Source of the DNA: Plazaster borealis
Lineage: Eukaryota; Echinodermata; Asteroidea; Forcipulatida; Labidiasteridae
Reading direction: 5' to 3'
Length of the DNA: 64,000 bases
NCBI GenBank assembly: GCA_021014325.1
Contig: CM037459.1
Location: forward strand, 14,472,501-14,536,500
Positions 23,477-35,336 of the stretch are shown in pieces. Positions within the stretch are counted from its first letter, which is position 1, and each line of letters starts with the position of its first letter. The notes below the pieces were generated by a model. It worked only from the letters and a program-made list of their open reading frames with translations, was not told the origin of the DNA and ran no database searches. Position numbers and translations under genes: made by a program.

Positions 23477-26012
23477 ACCACAATAAATACAATAAACGTT
23501 AACCAAAACAATAATCAATGCACACCGCTTGTAGTGCTAAGATAATTAAAACACACTTTTCTCCGAAGCATTGAGTGTAAACCATAAACTTTGCCGCATT
23601 TCTGAAGGGTTTGACGGTGGGGTGTTCACTGCCCTACGTCACAATACTCTGACTATAAACAAACATCTAAACGGCTTGACATTAGGGTGTTCACTGCCCG
23701 TTATGTCACATCACAAATACAATTGAAGTGCACAGAGTTTTAAATTTGACGTCAGTGAACTTTACTAACACTTCTTGTTCACAGATTTAAGATAAACAGT
23801 TTTTAAATAAAAATTTGTCCCACCAACAATTGGCGTGCTCTTCATTATGCTCACGTCTCTTCCAACCAGCAGGTGACGTGTTCACATTATCATTTCTCTC
23901 ACAGCAAGTTTCAAAAATTCACAAAGGATAGTGGCGTCCTCTATCACTAGTAGCGACCCGAAACTTCGGACATGGGTCGTTCACTGCGGCCGACACTCAG
24001 TCTGGCTATTATTCAGTCAGTGGTGAAAACCATCTTTATACAAACAAAACATGGACCCAAACTAATAACACAAAGTGTTCAGGTTTCTTCTAAAAAAAAT
24101 TAGAGTGAAAGTGAAAACCAGGTACTGCAACTTGAACAAGAGTTCCTCTGCAAGTTTACACATGAATTAGCTCACACTTTTAAAATAACATAAAGTCTTA
24201 AACTAATTGAAAACCATCATGATATGTTTCTTTCCAGTAGCAAAAATTTAACGTGGTTAAACTTAAGGTTTTCCATGAATAAACTCGTCTTGAGTTCCAG
24301 TCCTCATCAGCAGCAGACTCTTTACCGGTATCTCCAGGCCAATTGCCCTGGTATAGCAGCCTGTAAATATCTGCTCGCAATTCAGCAATGGCGGCGGCTC
24401 AACACAATCAACAAAATTTACGCTGCATCTGACAATTTTATCGGAACTTCTCCGTCTCTCTCTCATGCAGGTCTAAGTCACAGACCAGTATCAGAATGCC
24501 AAAACCACACCAAAACATTTCCTACTTACCAAACTAGCAAATTCTTATGCGAATCACCGTTCTGCACTCATCCAATACACACACTTGGCCGGAGTACAAT
24601 TGAATCCTCAAAGTGAGGGAATACCTACCTGTTAAACCGAATAAGACGAATAAATGTACCTGTCCATAGAAGAAAATTATGATACTGAATACTTACCTTT
24701 GGAAGTGCTGGGAATATTTATGTGACAGATCAAAGGTTATGGAAATTAACATATGCAAAGAAGGGTGAATTCTGACAAAGGGTATGGTATGATGAAGCCT
24801 AAATGATGTTCTAAGTTTCTTCGGAATTGAGTATTGCTTTCAGTAAATCTGAAGGTTCTGGTAACTCTGAGAATCAAAACAGAATTATCTATACGATGAA
24901 CTAGCCAGAACTGTGTTTAGCAGTGATCGAAAGCTACTGGCGGGCGACTGATTGCTTGTCGATTTCTTGAGGCAGCTCTCCGATTGATTACGACTCGGGC
25001 TAAAGTAGAACTGTTTGTCGAGTCCATTCCGGGGTTAGACGTTGGTGTTTCTTTTGGTTTTGCTCTCAGAATGCGACGACCGTCCCTCTAATTGAGTCAG
25101 GCATGAAGTTGGTTGACAAATACTTCTTGGGTATGTCTGCGTGATTGTTAGAGTCATCGTCTTGAACGATGTTTCTAGAATATTACTGAGGAGTCAGTTC
25201 TGATAGGAAAACTGTGGTATTTTCTGCCCTGGCACTTCGATTGTTGAGTTGAGGCACATGTCACTTCTGGCTAAGGGTGTCGTTACCGAGGTACATTAAT
25301 AACCGTGAGGCTGCTTCAAACCTCACATACAGACTGGCCTTCCACGGTCTTCTTTCGATTACTTTTTACCGTGCTCATTTGTATTGCCTTTGAGGTGGAT
25401 GTAGAGCGCCGTCATACGTGTGGCAACAAATGATGGTAATGGGATTGGGAAAAACCGAAGGATTAAATCAGGTTGTAATCAGAGCACCCTGAGTGTCTGT
25501 CCTTTTCTGTACATTGTTTTGTAGATCGAGTAACCAAAAGCACCAATGCACAGAATCGTCGGGAAGAAAATCACAATAGGCCTACACTGGATAACCCGTC
25601 AAGTCACTGCGATCCTCTGCGATCGTCGGTTAGGGCGTAGGGCCTACCTTTACTCGGGGAACCACCAGCGGTAGGTATCCATGGATTGGGTGATAAACCC
25701 GTCATAGCTTTGGAGGCCGATACATGAGCTACATGTACTACTCCTTACAGCGGCAATATGGCAAGAGCTTCGGACTACAACGGCCACAATGCGAATTTCG
25801 TACTGAACAAGCGAGTGGTGCATTTGTTGCGTACGATGGCCATATTGCCATGTTGTCTTCGTGTATGCTCTTTGTGTCTATCAATGATGTAGTACGGCTG
25901 CTGTATCCAGCAAAGGGTCTGCTTTCTGTAACTAGAAGAACTTGGAAGGAAAAAAATCAATTTATAAACATCAATTCAAAAAATCATACAGAGAGCTTAG
26001 CGGCTGAACTAT
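23477..26012. other. Noncoding, no gene seen
   Basis: About 2.5 kb with no recognisable coding domain or RNA gene. The 130-codon frame at 24224-24616 and its opposite-strand partners show no conserved motif, and the composition is not protein-like. Confidence 0.45.
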
Positions 26013-26204
26013 TAGGGGCGGATCCAGGATTTTCCAAACGGGGGGGGGGGGGCGTGAAAAGCAGCAAAATCTTCCCTTCCCCATTTCTCCCCCCCCCTTC
26101 TCTCTCTCTCCCTCTTTTTTTCTTTTCTCCCTCATTTTTTTTTCTTTTTTAATGAAAAGGGGGGGGGGGCGTGCGCCCCCACACCCCCCCTGGATCCGCG
26201 CCTG
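26013..26204. mobile_element. Short TIR element (MITE-like), GGATCCAGG termini
   Basis: A 192-bp element whose ends are TAGGGGCGGATCCAGG and, reversed, CAGGCGCGGATCCAGG, matching at 14 of 16 positions. The interior is extreme homopolymer: a G12 run near 26041, pyrimidine runs and a G10 run near 26160. The end motif resembles hAT-type termini, but I see no clean 8-bp target duplication, so the class is unsure. Confidence 0.6.
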
Positions 26205-27617
26205 CTATACTGAATGCTCAACAGTTTTGATTAACTAGGGCATTGGTGCACCGGGGGGGGGGGGGACAAAATGAACGGGGAAAGAGAGGGTAGGAGAAAA
26301 CTCGCAAGTGTACTCAAATCAAACTATATAATTTGTTGTGCAAACCAATCTAAGTAAGTGGTCTACGTAGACCAGATTATGTGCCTTCGATTTAGAATAA
26401 CACAAGGCTAAGCCAGGTTTAAAGAACAACATTCTGGGTGTATCCATTGATTAAAACCTTGCTTGGGAAAATCTTACTGATGAATTAGCAACAGAAACTT
26501 ATCAAACCTAAAATATTAGCCGTGACCGAGTAGGATTTTAATTACAGTGTATAATTCACTCGTTTTGCCATTTTATACTCAATCTTGACTTGGGCAGTTT
26601 TTCAAAATGTAACATATTACTTACCTTACAAAAACGAGCGGTCAGTGTAATTTCGAATACTTGCAGAATGAAATACATTACAAGTAATGAATACCACCTT
26701 AATTTGGGGAAATTTATGATGATAAATGTATTCATAACCTACTTCCTCCCTGTTTTAATTCTTAAAAATTTACCGAAAGTTTTACATTCATGAATACTCG
26801 TAGCAGCGCTAGGGGAAATTTGTTTGTCCAATTTATCAAAACGTCGATGTCTAAAAGATAGTGTTGTCCATCGAGGCATCTCAAACAGGAATAGTTTAGA
26901 TGGTTCTCTTAAGAGAGTGAAAATATGTTTTTCGATGCCGTTCCTTCAAGTTGGAGATAAAAAGTTCTGGTATCATAAAAAAGAGATTTTATTTCAAAAT
27001 AACTAAACTGAGATTTTGGAAAAATACCCAGGAGTCACCCAGCACGAATTACAAAGTGCTTCATCGTACAACGATGCTCACGTACAGCCTTTTTCGTATT
27101 GTAAACACCAGCTTGTTTGTTTTCATCCCGTCGGAGGAATTCCAGCGAAAATTAGACCTACGTACGCATGAATCAGATTTAGAGTATAGATGGATTGCAC
27201 ATGCGTCATTGACCGCCATCTTTGATGACAAACAATTGAAACGCGTAGGCCCACGCGCTGCGCACGACTCTCAGCCAATGATAACCTTTCACGCGTGCAC
27301 GTTTCATCAACGATGGCGGCTGCGGCAAATGCAAGGGGTCTATTCACATTTCGTTATTTACGTTTGGGAAAGGCTCACGTGCTGGTATAGACTCTTGCAT
27401 AGGCCGCCATCGCTCTGAGACCAAATAATGGAAAGGTGCAAGCGCGTACGTGCCACGCACAACTCGCAACCAATGATAGGTCTAAGCTTCCTTTGACCCC
27501 AGTGAGGGAGCTGTTTGAGCTTGTGACGTCATATGCAAGGGGTATATTACCACTTTTAGAGCAAACGTGTAAACCACAGGTAATTGTGGTTGGTAAGCAG
27601 TTTGTAAACAACTTTTT
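26205..27617. other. Noncoding; possible promoter and first exon near 27255-27387
   Basis: Mostly unrecognised sequence with a G13 run near 26252. Around 27280-27340 there is CCAATGAT followed by ACGATGGCGGC, a YY1-like motif placed over an ATG at 27313, as in many housekeeping first exons. The frame from that ATG reads a short alanine-rich and arginine-containing leader and stops at 27390. A GT donor lies just before the stop (CTG|GTATAG). No second exon is found in the window. Confidence 0.25.
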
Positions 27618-27960
27618 AGGTGTTCGGGCAACAACCGAACACCTCATTGTTATTGTTCGGATTTTTAGGTGTTCGGGCAATAGCCGAACACCTATTGTTT
27701 TTGTTCGGGGTTTTTAAGGTGTTCGGGCCTTACGCCCGAACCACTTTTTTTGTTTTTGTTCGGTTTTTTAGGTGTTCGGGCATTTAGCCCGAAAAACTCT
27801 TTGTTTTTGTTCGGGGTTTTTTTAGGTGTTCGGGCTTTACGCCCGAACAACTCTTTGTTTTTGTTCTGTTTTTTAGGTGTTCGGGCCTGACGCCCAAACA
27901 ACTCTTTGTTTTTGTTCTGGGGGTTTTATTTTTAAGTGTTCGGGCATTTAGGATGATTGA
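27618..27960 (+). repeat. Hairpin minisatellite, second locus, about 7 copies
   Basis: Same AGGTGTTCGGGC unit as at 13363-13644, with arms diverged among copies (loops CAACA, CAATA, TTTAG and others). T-runs and TTGTTTTTGTTC spacers separate the hairpins. Copies start near 27618, 27667, 27716, 27770, 27823, 27875 and 27936. Confidence 0.9.
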
Positions 27961-28129
27961 ACCTGCTCAAACTTTTGCACAGAGATACCAACATTTTGAC
28001 CTTTACATCTTAGCTTTACATCTGGTCAAAACCGCACGTTAAAGCGCACGTCTCCTGTCCAACGTATGACAACGCCCTATAGTGTATTAATAAACACCTT
28101 GGAGAGTTTATGCGCTCTGATTGGTCGAA
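27961..28129 (+). repeat. Fragment of the Helitron-like body
   Basis: Shares CTCAAACTTTTGCACAGAGAT, TTTTGACCTTTACAT and the following CGCACGTTAA region with the bodies of the tandem units (for example 14395-14450 and 57530-57600). It ends where the DNA transposon at 28135 was inserted or soon before. Confidence 0.6.
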
Positions 28130-28134
28130 TAAGA

Positions 28135-28196
28135 GGCTTTGCACAGTCACGTGACCCCCATGGCAACCGCTATACGCCGCCATGACAGGGGGCGGG
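28135..28196. repeat. Left terminal inverted repeat, 62 bp
   Basis: Identical in reverse complement to 34826-34887. It contains the palindrome GTCACGTGAC (28146-28155), CCATGGCAACC and CGCCGCCATGACA. The nuclease gene starts 102 bp downstream, so the TIR is probably also its promoter region. Confidence 0.95.
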
Positions 28197-28297
28197 CACT
28201 ATGTAGATAACCCGTGTGAACGTCCGTGTGTACACACACACTCCCGTCAATCATCCATCGTATGTAAACAAATAAACCCACAAAACTCGAACAGGAA

Positions 28298-31268
28298 ATG
28301 GCGACTCTTCTTGAAGCTACCACTAGACGTCCTACCATTCCTTCCCTGCCGAAATATCGTGGGTCCTTGGCCGTAAAACAGCTGAAATTGTATGACGATA
28401 AGTCGAAATTGATTGGCAATATCAACCCCTACAATATGAGTGGCAAGTTTTTCGCCGAATCCATGGAAATGTGGCCGGAAATAGAGTTTCCTGATATCGT
28501 TAACTACTTGTTGTTCAGCACAAGTCGCTACACAAAAGAGCAGTTAAAGGCTTACAAAAGCTTAGAAGCTTACCAGTATTTTGTTGCTGGCTGGGTGAGA
28601 TGTGTTTTCGTAGGAAGGGCGACCGATACCGTGAAGATTTTGATCGCCAAGGTATGTGTTTTTCGCTTTTACTTCGATTTTAGGATTGGTCGTGTGGGTA
28701 AAAAAACCCCACCAAAACCCAGGTAGTCGGTAGTACTGGCCCCACCATCCCCACTGCATGCATTATGCCATTGACTGTGCAGTGCAGCAATGGAATACAC
28801 CCGTGCAGTAGCACTGACACTTGTGTTGGCAATCACATTCACAATACTTTGGCCAGCGCAGGGTCTTTCTTTGTCCTGCAGTCTACTCCTTCTGCTAAGC
28901 CTGCACTAAACGATATTTTGACTACTTTCTAACAGCTTGTGCTGCAATATTTTGACATTGAAGCCTGAGGTTTGTCCATTTTTAAAATTAATCATTTTTA
29001 AAATTAATCATTAATTTATTAGGCCAATATTTCCCCCAGATGTTTCTTTTCCAAACCATTTAGTAGGGTTTCTTTTTCATGTTATTTTTAGGATGCAAAG
29101 GTTGCCCCAAGCAATTGTTGATAAGAAATATCTTGTTAGGATGGTGGGACTTCCAAATGTGTACCTTAAAATGACAAAAGTCAGGGAAAATTCATACAGA
29201 AATTCCAGAGTTTTGCTTTGCTTAATTCCATTACCAGCTGTAATTCAGTTTTCCAACCTTGTACATGTATTTATAAGACTTATCGTAATTTTCCTTAAAC
29301 TTCATACCAAGAAGGGATAGGGGGCCTAATACACTTTTAAGTTGCACATGAAAGTATCTCTACTTGAAAATCAAGGAAAACGATGAAATCTAGCCCTCTT
29401 ACTAGGTCTTGGGGATCGCTGATTTATATTTGATGTTTTTTTCTCCATACAGGTTAACCACTCTCAGCGTTTGAATGAGGCTCCATTGACACCCTGGGTG
29501 GCTGCAACAAACACTGGCACAGTAACAACAGCTCACTGCAACTGCATGGCAGGCTTTGGTGAAGCCTGTTCCCATGTTGGGGCTTTGCTGTTTGCAATAG
29601 AGGCTGGGGTACGCCTAGTGAAGTCCAAGACATGTACATCTGCTCCCTGTAAGTGGATTATGCCAACTCCTGTTTCAAGTGTGCCATATCATGAACTGAG
29701 AGACATTGACTTTACCTCATGTAAGACGAAAAAGAAGAAAATAGATGCACAGATAAGTGGAATTCCATCTTCTGTACCTACATCCAATGCAACTGGTACT
29801 GCGAAAGCTACTTATGTCCCATCAGCAGCACAAATCAAGCAATTCTATGAACAACTGCACTCTACAAAGACTAGTCCTGCCATCCTATCACTTATTCCAC
29901 CTTACAATAACAATTACCGGCCAAAGACAGAAACTCTCAATCTGCCCAAGCCACTGACTGAACTGTACCAAGAAGAACTTGTCTCACTGGGCTACCAAGA
30001 TTTACTGGCCGCATCCAAGGAGACATTCGCTAAGATCAATGTTAGTGCAGCGCAGTCTCAGGTGATAGAAAAGTCTACAAGATCCCAAAGCAAGTCTTCT
30101 CTCTGGTTTCAGATGCAAGCTGGAAGGATAACAGCTAGCAAGTTCCACCAGGCTTGTCATACCGACCCGGCATTGCCATCAATAAGTCTCATCAAAAATG
30201 TGTGTTATGGATCCAAATTCTCATCGAAGGCTACACAGTGGGGTTGCACACATGAGGAAAAGGCACTGGACCAGTATAAACAGGTACTGTACAGTTCACA
30301 TGGCCTATGCATACAGTTAGTCTCGGATGTGAACCCCATGGATATCTTTACTTTTTTTATCTAGATGAAAATTATTCTGGTGGTTGGGGGAAAGGGAAGA
30401 GACCAGGGATTTGCAAAGGGATACTTTGAATAAGGAAATAGTTTGGACAATGGCTGCCAGACAGGTTCACGTGCGAACAGGATAAACAAAATGATCTATA
30501 TTCAGCAAAATGCCCCTTCCTGTATTCAGTGTGGTTTTTTCATACTGTTTAAATTTTATTTTATTATTATTATATTTGTTTGCAGATAATGAGTGAACTG
30601 CATGATGACTTTAGTGTGAGCGACTCTGGTCTTCAAGTGAATCCTGACTACCCACATCTAGGAGCAAGTCCAGATGGCATATCATCCTGTGGTTGTCATG
30701 GCACAGGATGTGTTGAAGTTAAATGCCCCTTCTGTGTGAGAGACTACAACCTTACTGAAGCCATAGACAATGGCATTAAAACGTGCCTTGTAAAAACCAG
30801 TGATGGTGCTGTGCAACTCAACCGAAGGCATCCATACTGGGGTCCCAGGTGCAGCTGCAACTACTAGTGTCTAAACTTAAGTTTGCAGACTTTGTTGTTT
30901 GGACAAATGGTGATATTTACATAGAGAGGGTCCAACCAGATATTGCATTCATCAGTGCCAGTCTTGCCAAAGCTAAAGAACTCTATGTGACTGGTATTCT
31001 GCCCGAGCTACTTGCCAAGTGGTACACAAGGCCAGTAACCATGGAAGCTTCCATACGTGTCGATAATTTGTATTGTTACTGCAGGGTTGAAATAAATGAG
31101 TCGCTTATTTTGGTTTGTGATAATGAGTCCTGTCTGTTTCGCAGATTTCATCTAAAGTGCTGTGGGTTGTTGCGAAGGCCAACAGGTAAGGTTTGGCTTT
31201 GTCCAGACTGCAGAAGACAAAAGAAGGCTGGGGTTCCAGGACAGTCAAGCCCAATTCGCCAAAACTAA
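28298..31268 (+). pseudogene. SWIM zinc finger - YqaJ-like nuclease - PHD finger protein of the transposon
   Basis: Three exons fit: 28298-28651, 29453-30283 and 30586-31268, with AAG|GTATG, ACAG|GTT, CAG|GTACT and GCAG|ATA junctions in phase 0. The total is about 620 codons. A SWIM finger CXCX7CXH sits near residues 147-159 (HCNC...CSH). The YqaJ/lambda-exonuclease-type PD-(D/E)XK domain follows: [24 protein letters not shown] and VEVKCPF, so the acidic and lysine catalytic residues are intact. A C-terminal PHD-like finger reads YCYC, VCDNESC, FHLKC, WLCPDC. One frameshift lies near 30842, just after the catalytic EVK; the downstream text is in another frame. It probably processes DNA during transposition. 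SWIM and PHD suggest DNA or chromatin binding (inference). Confidence 0.85.
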
Positions 31269-32391
31269 TTTGTATGTTCCTGAAAACATTCTCATTGATA
31301 CAATGATAGGCCCTGTCACATGTATTAAAAAGAACAAAATTGAAGGCCTTTTAAAAATCAAGTCCAGTCGCAGTAAAAACAGATACAAACTTACAAAATA
31401 ATGGTGTTTTTTTTCTTATTTACATGTATTTATTTAGCTTGGTGACCATAAACTTTACAGACTTACTGGTTCGAAGTTGTGTCTTTTTTGGGGGAGGGGG
31501 GGGGTGGGTAGTGTAATTTACTTCTTTTGACCCCCACCACCCATTTCATTTTAATCTTGTCATCAATTTTAAAATTGTTCAACCAATTTTTAAACAGAAT
31601 TGTTAACTTCTAGGTACAAGTATGTTTCAAATATTTTTGTTCAGTAAATAAATTTAAGCTGAATTTTGGCTTTAAAGCTTTATTAAATTTAACTGGTTGC
31701 TGGAAGCAGTATTGTTAAAGATACAATTATCTTCTGGAATAGCCTTTACAAATTTGTGGGCCTGACTTAATAAAAATTGAAATTAAAATAATCAAATTGA
31801 AATTGAAATTGAAATTGAAATTAAAAATCAAAATAATTATAATATAATAATTTATGATATGATAATATATAATTTAATAAATATATTAGAAATCTTTTAA
31901 ATATATAATAATTAAAGTAAAGAAATATTTGCACATGTATTTTAAAAAGTATTTATTTATTACAATTAAAACTTCTTTCCACAGGAACTGATGGTTTTCA
32001 TTTATTTGTGTGTATATACATATCTAACTGGAGTTATAACTGCAAGGCCCTGTATAGAGCTGCTTAAGCACACAAATGTCGTTACCTCGGGATAATCTTG
32101 CTTAGCAAAACACCATGTCATGTACCTTACATGTAACAGATTAAAACACAAGCTTTACCTTAACAAAAAGTGCTAAGCATAATTGTCTGCTGAACAGCTC
32201 TGCCAAGCAAACAATTTGTTTACTTAGCAAATTTGTTTAATGTTTGCTTAGCAGCTCTGTGAAGTTGCAATAAGGACGACTATCATTCCGAACCCTACTC
32301 ATCCTAGCCACTCAGATTTGTGATAAATGGTGTTTAAATCAAAGGGCCCAGGGGGGTGATTTCACAAACACCCAAGATCGATCTACCCGTC
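31269..32391. other. Centre of the transposon between the convergent genes
   Basis: AT-rich with no open frame of note. It holds an (ATTGAA)n run near 31795-31825 and a G-rich stretch near 31490-31505. It should contain both polyadenylation regions. Confidence 0.6.
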
Positions 32392-34693
32392 TTAATCAAC
32401 CGGTACCACTGACTTGCAGCAGTTTGTCAAAGCACAGCAAACAAATGCTACTTTATCAAGCAGGCACGGAGCACCATTACGTGACCTCACATAATCAATA
32501 GGTACTACTCCATGTCAAAGTATGGTATACTTCTGCCGAACACATCCAATCACTCTTTCCACATGAATGCGGACATTAGCTATAGACCTGGTGGATTCAA
32601 TCTCTTCTGGAGACAGTTGAGGTTTACCTCTTGTGAAACTTGGTATTTTTAGTTTTGCGCAGTACAGCCCACAGCTATCTTCAATATCAAATCCACGGTC
32701 TGCTAATACCAAATCTCCAGGAAGCAAGTTCTGGAGCAGATCACAGTGTTCTGTCACAAACTTATCTGATGTACGTCCCCCCATCCCTTAGAAATATATG
32801 ATACAGTTCCCTGTGGTGTTATTCCTATTAAATACTTGGCAGTGTTATGATGCTTATAGGATGACCACGTCTGTGCACGAGCTAGTAAATCTGATGGGCG
32901 CTCCATAAAAACTTCAAAACAATCAATTATAACCACACAAGCAGAGAACTTATTTCTAAAACTCATGGGCAATGTAAGTTTCAATTCCTGTCTATCTGGC
33001 CAATGAACTAAAAATCCCATAGCTGTGTGCATAACCTCAATACAAGTCTGAAAAACTCGACATACTGTTGACGCATGAACATGGAATCGGTAGGCAAGAT
33101 CCTGAACACATAAGTTTAAACGAAGACGCATGAGAGTAAGCAATAGCTGCTGGAACTTGTTCAGAGAAGACCGTTGAACTAGACCTGGGCTTGTCAAATC
33201 AAGAACAGCCATCAATACTCCCAATGTTGGTAACCCAGTGTAAAACTTGACTTTCTCGTCGTCCTTAAAACTGTCCTCACAAAAAGAATAATTCGGGCTT
33301 CTCTTTGCAGCAACCTTATTTTCAAGTCCTTCTAAATCAATACAGGTCAGGTTAGTCTGCACATTTGTAGATGTGCTGACAATTTTGTTCTCCACATGTT
33401 TATGGGAATCAGAAGAACACGAAAGTTCTTGTTGTTCTAGCTGTTGTATTGTAGTCTTTGATTGGGAGTCATTTACAATATTATTTCCGATATCACAGGT
33501 TAGCCTGGTGGTAGTGGTACATGTAGTTGTCTTGTCGAGCCTCGATCTCTTTTTTGCAGATCTTTTCATCGAACGCCGGTATCTTTTTACAGCAGAATCG
33601 TTTGAAGTGTCTGTAACACTGCTGGACGAGTGGCCCATGGCGACTGTAGGTGCCCAGTCTGGGTTAGTTTGTTCATACAACTTTGCTGGCTCTCCTACAA
33701 AGAAATCATAAAGAAACAAAAAAACCATAAATAAATAAAATAATAAAAAAAATACAAGGGTAGGAATTTGTAATTACTTGCAAGATTGATTTACATATTC
33801 CCTAATCTTGTCTTTCTTTATAGAATGCTGAGTGAGATAGCCATTGCCAGTGCCTTGGCAACCAGTGCCTAACAATAAATGCTGAACTTTCACTCTCATG
33901 GCATCAATCAGCATGCCAAATTTGTTTTATCATTTTGTATCTTGAAACGGACAACAATATGTATTTCAATTTTCAGTGGACTACTGTGAAATAATTAGAA
34001 GCTAAACATCAATTGTCCCTGAAAATTGTGAGCAATGAGAAGCACATGGGCTAAGACTAGAGTAAGACTGAGAGTGTAAAATTTGCTGAATGGAATGAAG
34101 GCTAAGTCTGGTCCTGTTGAGTGTTGACACTGAAAATCCTAATCAAAAACATAAATAATGGAACATGAATCATTATAAATAATCATGGAACACACTTGGG
34201 AGTATGCGCCCTACTTCATGAGCATGGACGGTAAATAGCCTATACGCCTAAATTTAAATGTACTAGGCCTATCATGACTATACTAGAGTACAGTAGTACC
34301 ATGGTCAGTGGTCAGGTAATTCATGGACGGGTCTAAAACAATGTGGTCTCCCCCGCCCCTCCTTCTCTCTCTCTCTTTCGAGCAGTCTGCCGCCTTCTTT
34401 TGAAGTTTATTTATAATTACTCAAACTCATTATTTCAGAATGAGGCCTAAAGACATAAATGATTTCAACCTACCTTGATGAAAGTGCAGTGAACAGACGT
34501 GTACATTCTTCACTTGCCCGTTGGTTACATTATCTCGGCGAATATTTGTGAGCCATTTCTCTCGCCGACATCTTGAAATATCCCGAGTTTGGTCGCCTTG
34601 GTGGTTGATTATACTCGGGAGATTAAAAAATCTAACATTATTATCCTTCTTGGATCGTTCGCCGCAGCCGTAGACACTACAAAATCTCCCCAT
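32392..34693 (-). pseudogene. THAP - HTH - DDE transposase of the transposon
   Basis: Two exons on minus, 34693-34474 and 33694-32392, joined CAAG|GTAGG to TGTAG|GAG in matching phase. Exon 1 starts at a true ATG and encodes a THAP C2CH finger (FCSVYGC, then W, then VCSLHF). Exon 2 continues with a linker (NPDWAPT), a basic region, a helix-turn-helix ([17 protein letters not shown]) and a Harbinger-like DDE_4 domain. The acidic residues sit in [15 protein letters not shown] and RIHVERVIG. Two defects are seen. A G-run at about 32774-32779 is one nucleotide short, and an in-frame TGA at about 32515 comes before a conserved tail with CCALTN that stays open to TAA at 32392. The protein would bind the TIRs through THAP and cut and join DNA. 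Confidence 0.88.
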
Positions 34694-34825
34694 GGTGTGG
34701 GTGCATCCATGGAGGCAGGACTACCTCCATGGTGCATCGAACTTATATGTTAAATTGTGTATCGTCGTCGTCACGCGTCGTGTTGAGTGGATGGCCGGAT
34801 GGGTGTGTGTACGGTAAAACACACC

Positions 34826-34887
34826 CCCGCCCCCTGTCATGGCGGCGTATAGCGGTTGCCATGGGGGTCACGTGACTGTGCAAAGCC
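34826..34887. repeat. Right terminal inverted repeat, 62 bp
   Basis: Exact mirror of 28135-28196, with GTCACGTGAC at 34867-34876. It lies 133 bp upstream of the transposase ATG and is followed by the flanking repeat TAAGA. Confidence 0.95.
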
Positions 34888-35049
34888 TAAGACCGGCTCG
34901 GTGTAGCGAATAAATGGCCCCTAAACAAGCACATTGTTGTGTAAAAGTCTTATGCACTATGTGCTTGTTGTACGGGAAACTACCGGTATCAAATCAACCA
35001 ATCAACTCATTTCTTTGTGCGTATTTTTTTTTTACAGGACAGATGGTGC

Positions 35050-35086
35050 CGCGTTCACGCGCATACCACGCGTAGGCGTGAACGCG
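35050..35086. repeat. 11-bp perfect hairpin
   Basis: Arms CGCGTTCACGC (35050-35060) and GCGTGAACGCG (35076-35086) around a 15-nt CG-rich loop. Confidence 0.85.
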
Positions 35087-35336
35087 CACACAATGTATTA
35101 TTTATGGTAGCTTGTACGCGCATGAAACCAACATAATGCAAAGTCATAGTCTGGTTCTTGAAAATATGCATAAATAGATAATTACGTGTAAGCGATTAGG
35201 GACCACACACAAGTTGAACAGCCAAAGGAATGGCCCTTGAACATGAGTTGTACATTTCTGAAAATAACGGCGAAAGAAAAATCACAAATTCTGAAGATTT
35301 TTTTCGTTTTTTCGTTATAAGGTATTTATTACCTTA

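Larger units (their letters stand above)
28135..34887. mobile_element. ISL2EU-like DNA transposon with two convergent genes
   Basis: 6.75-kb element bounded by perfect 62-bp terminal inverted repeats starting GGCTTTGCACAG and flanked by TAAGA on both sides (28130-28134 and 34888-34892), a candidate 5-bp target duplication. It carries a plus-strand SWIM-YqaJ-PHD gene (28298-31268) and a minus-strand THAP-DDE transposase gene (34693-32392), both with GT-AG introns. As I recall, the pairing of a DDE transposase with a YqaJ-type nuclease is the hallmark of the ISL2EU group in Repbase, related to Harbinger. Both genes start near a TIR and converge on a 1.1-kb centre. Confidence 0.88.

Noticed and set aside
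24224..24616. 130-codon plus frame
   Set aside because: No recognisable domain, poor coding composition, and overlapped by frames on the other strand. Nothing suggests a real exon.
28001..28200. 8-bp hAT-type or 3-bp TWA Harbinger target duplication for the DNA transposon
   Set aside because: The flanks agree best with the 5-bp TAAGA at both ends. No longer match exists, and a TAA triplet would place the two TIR ends asymmetrically.
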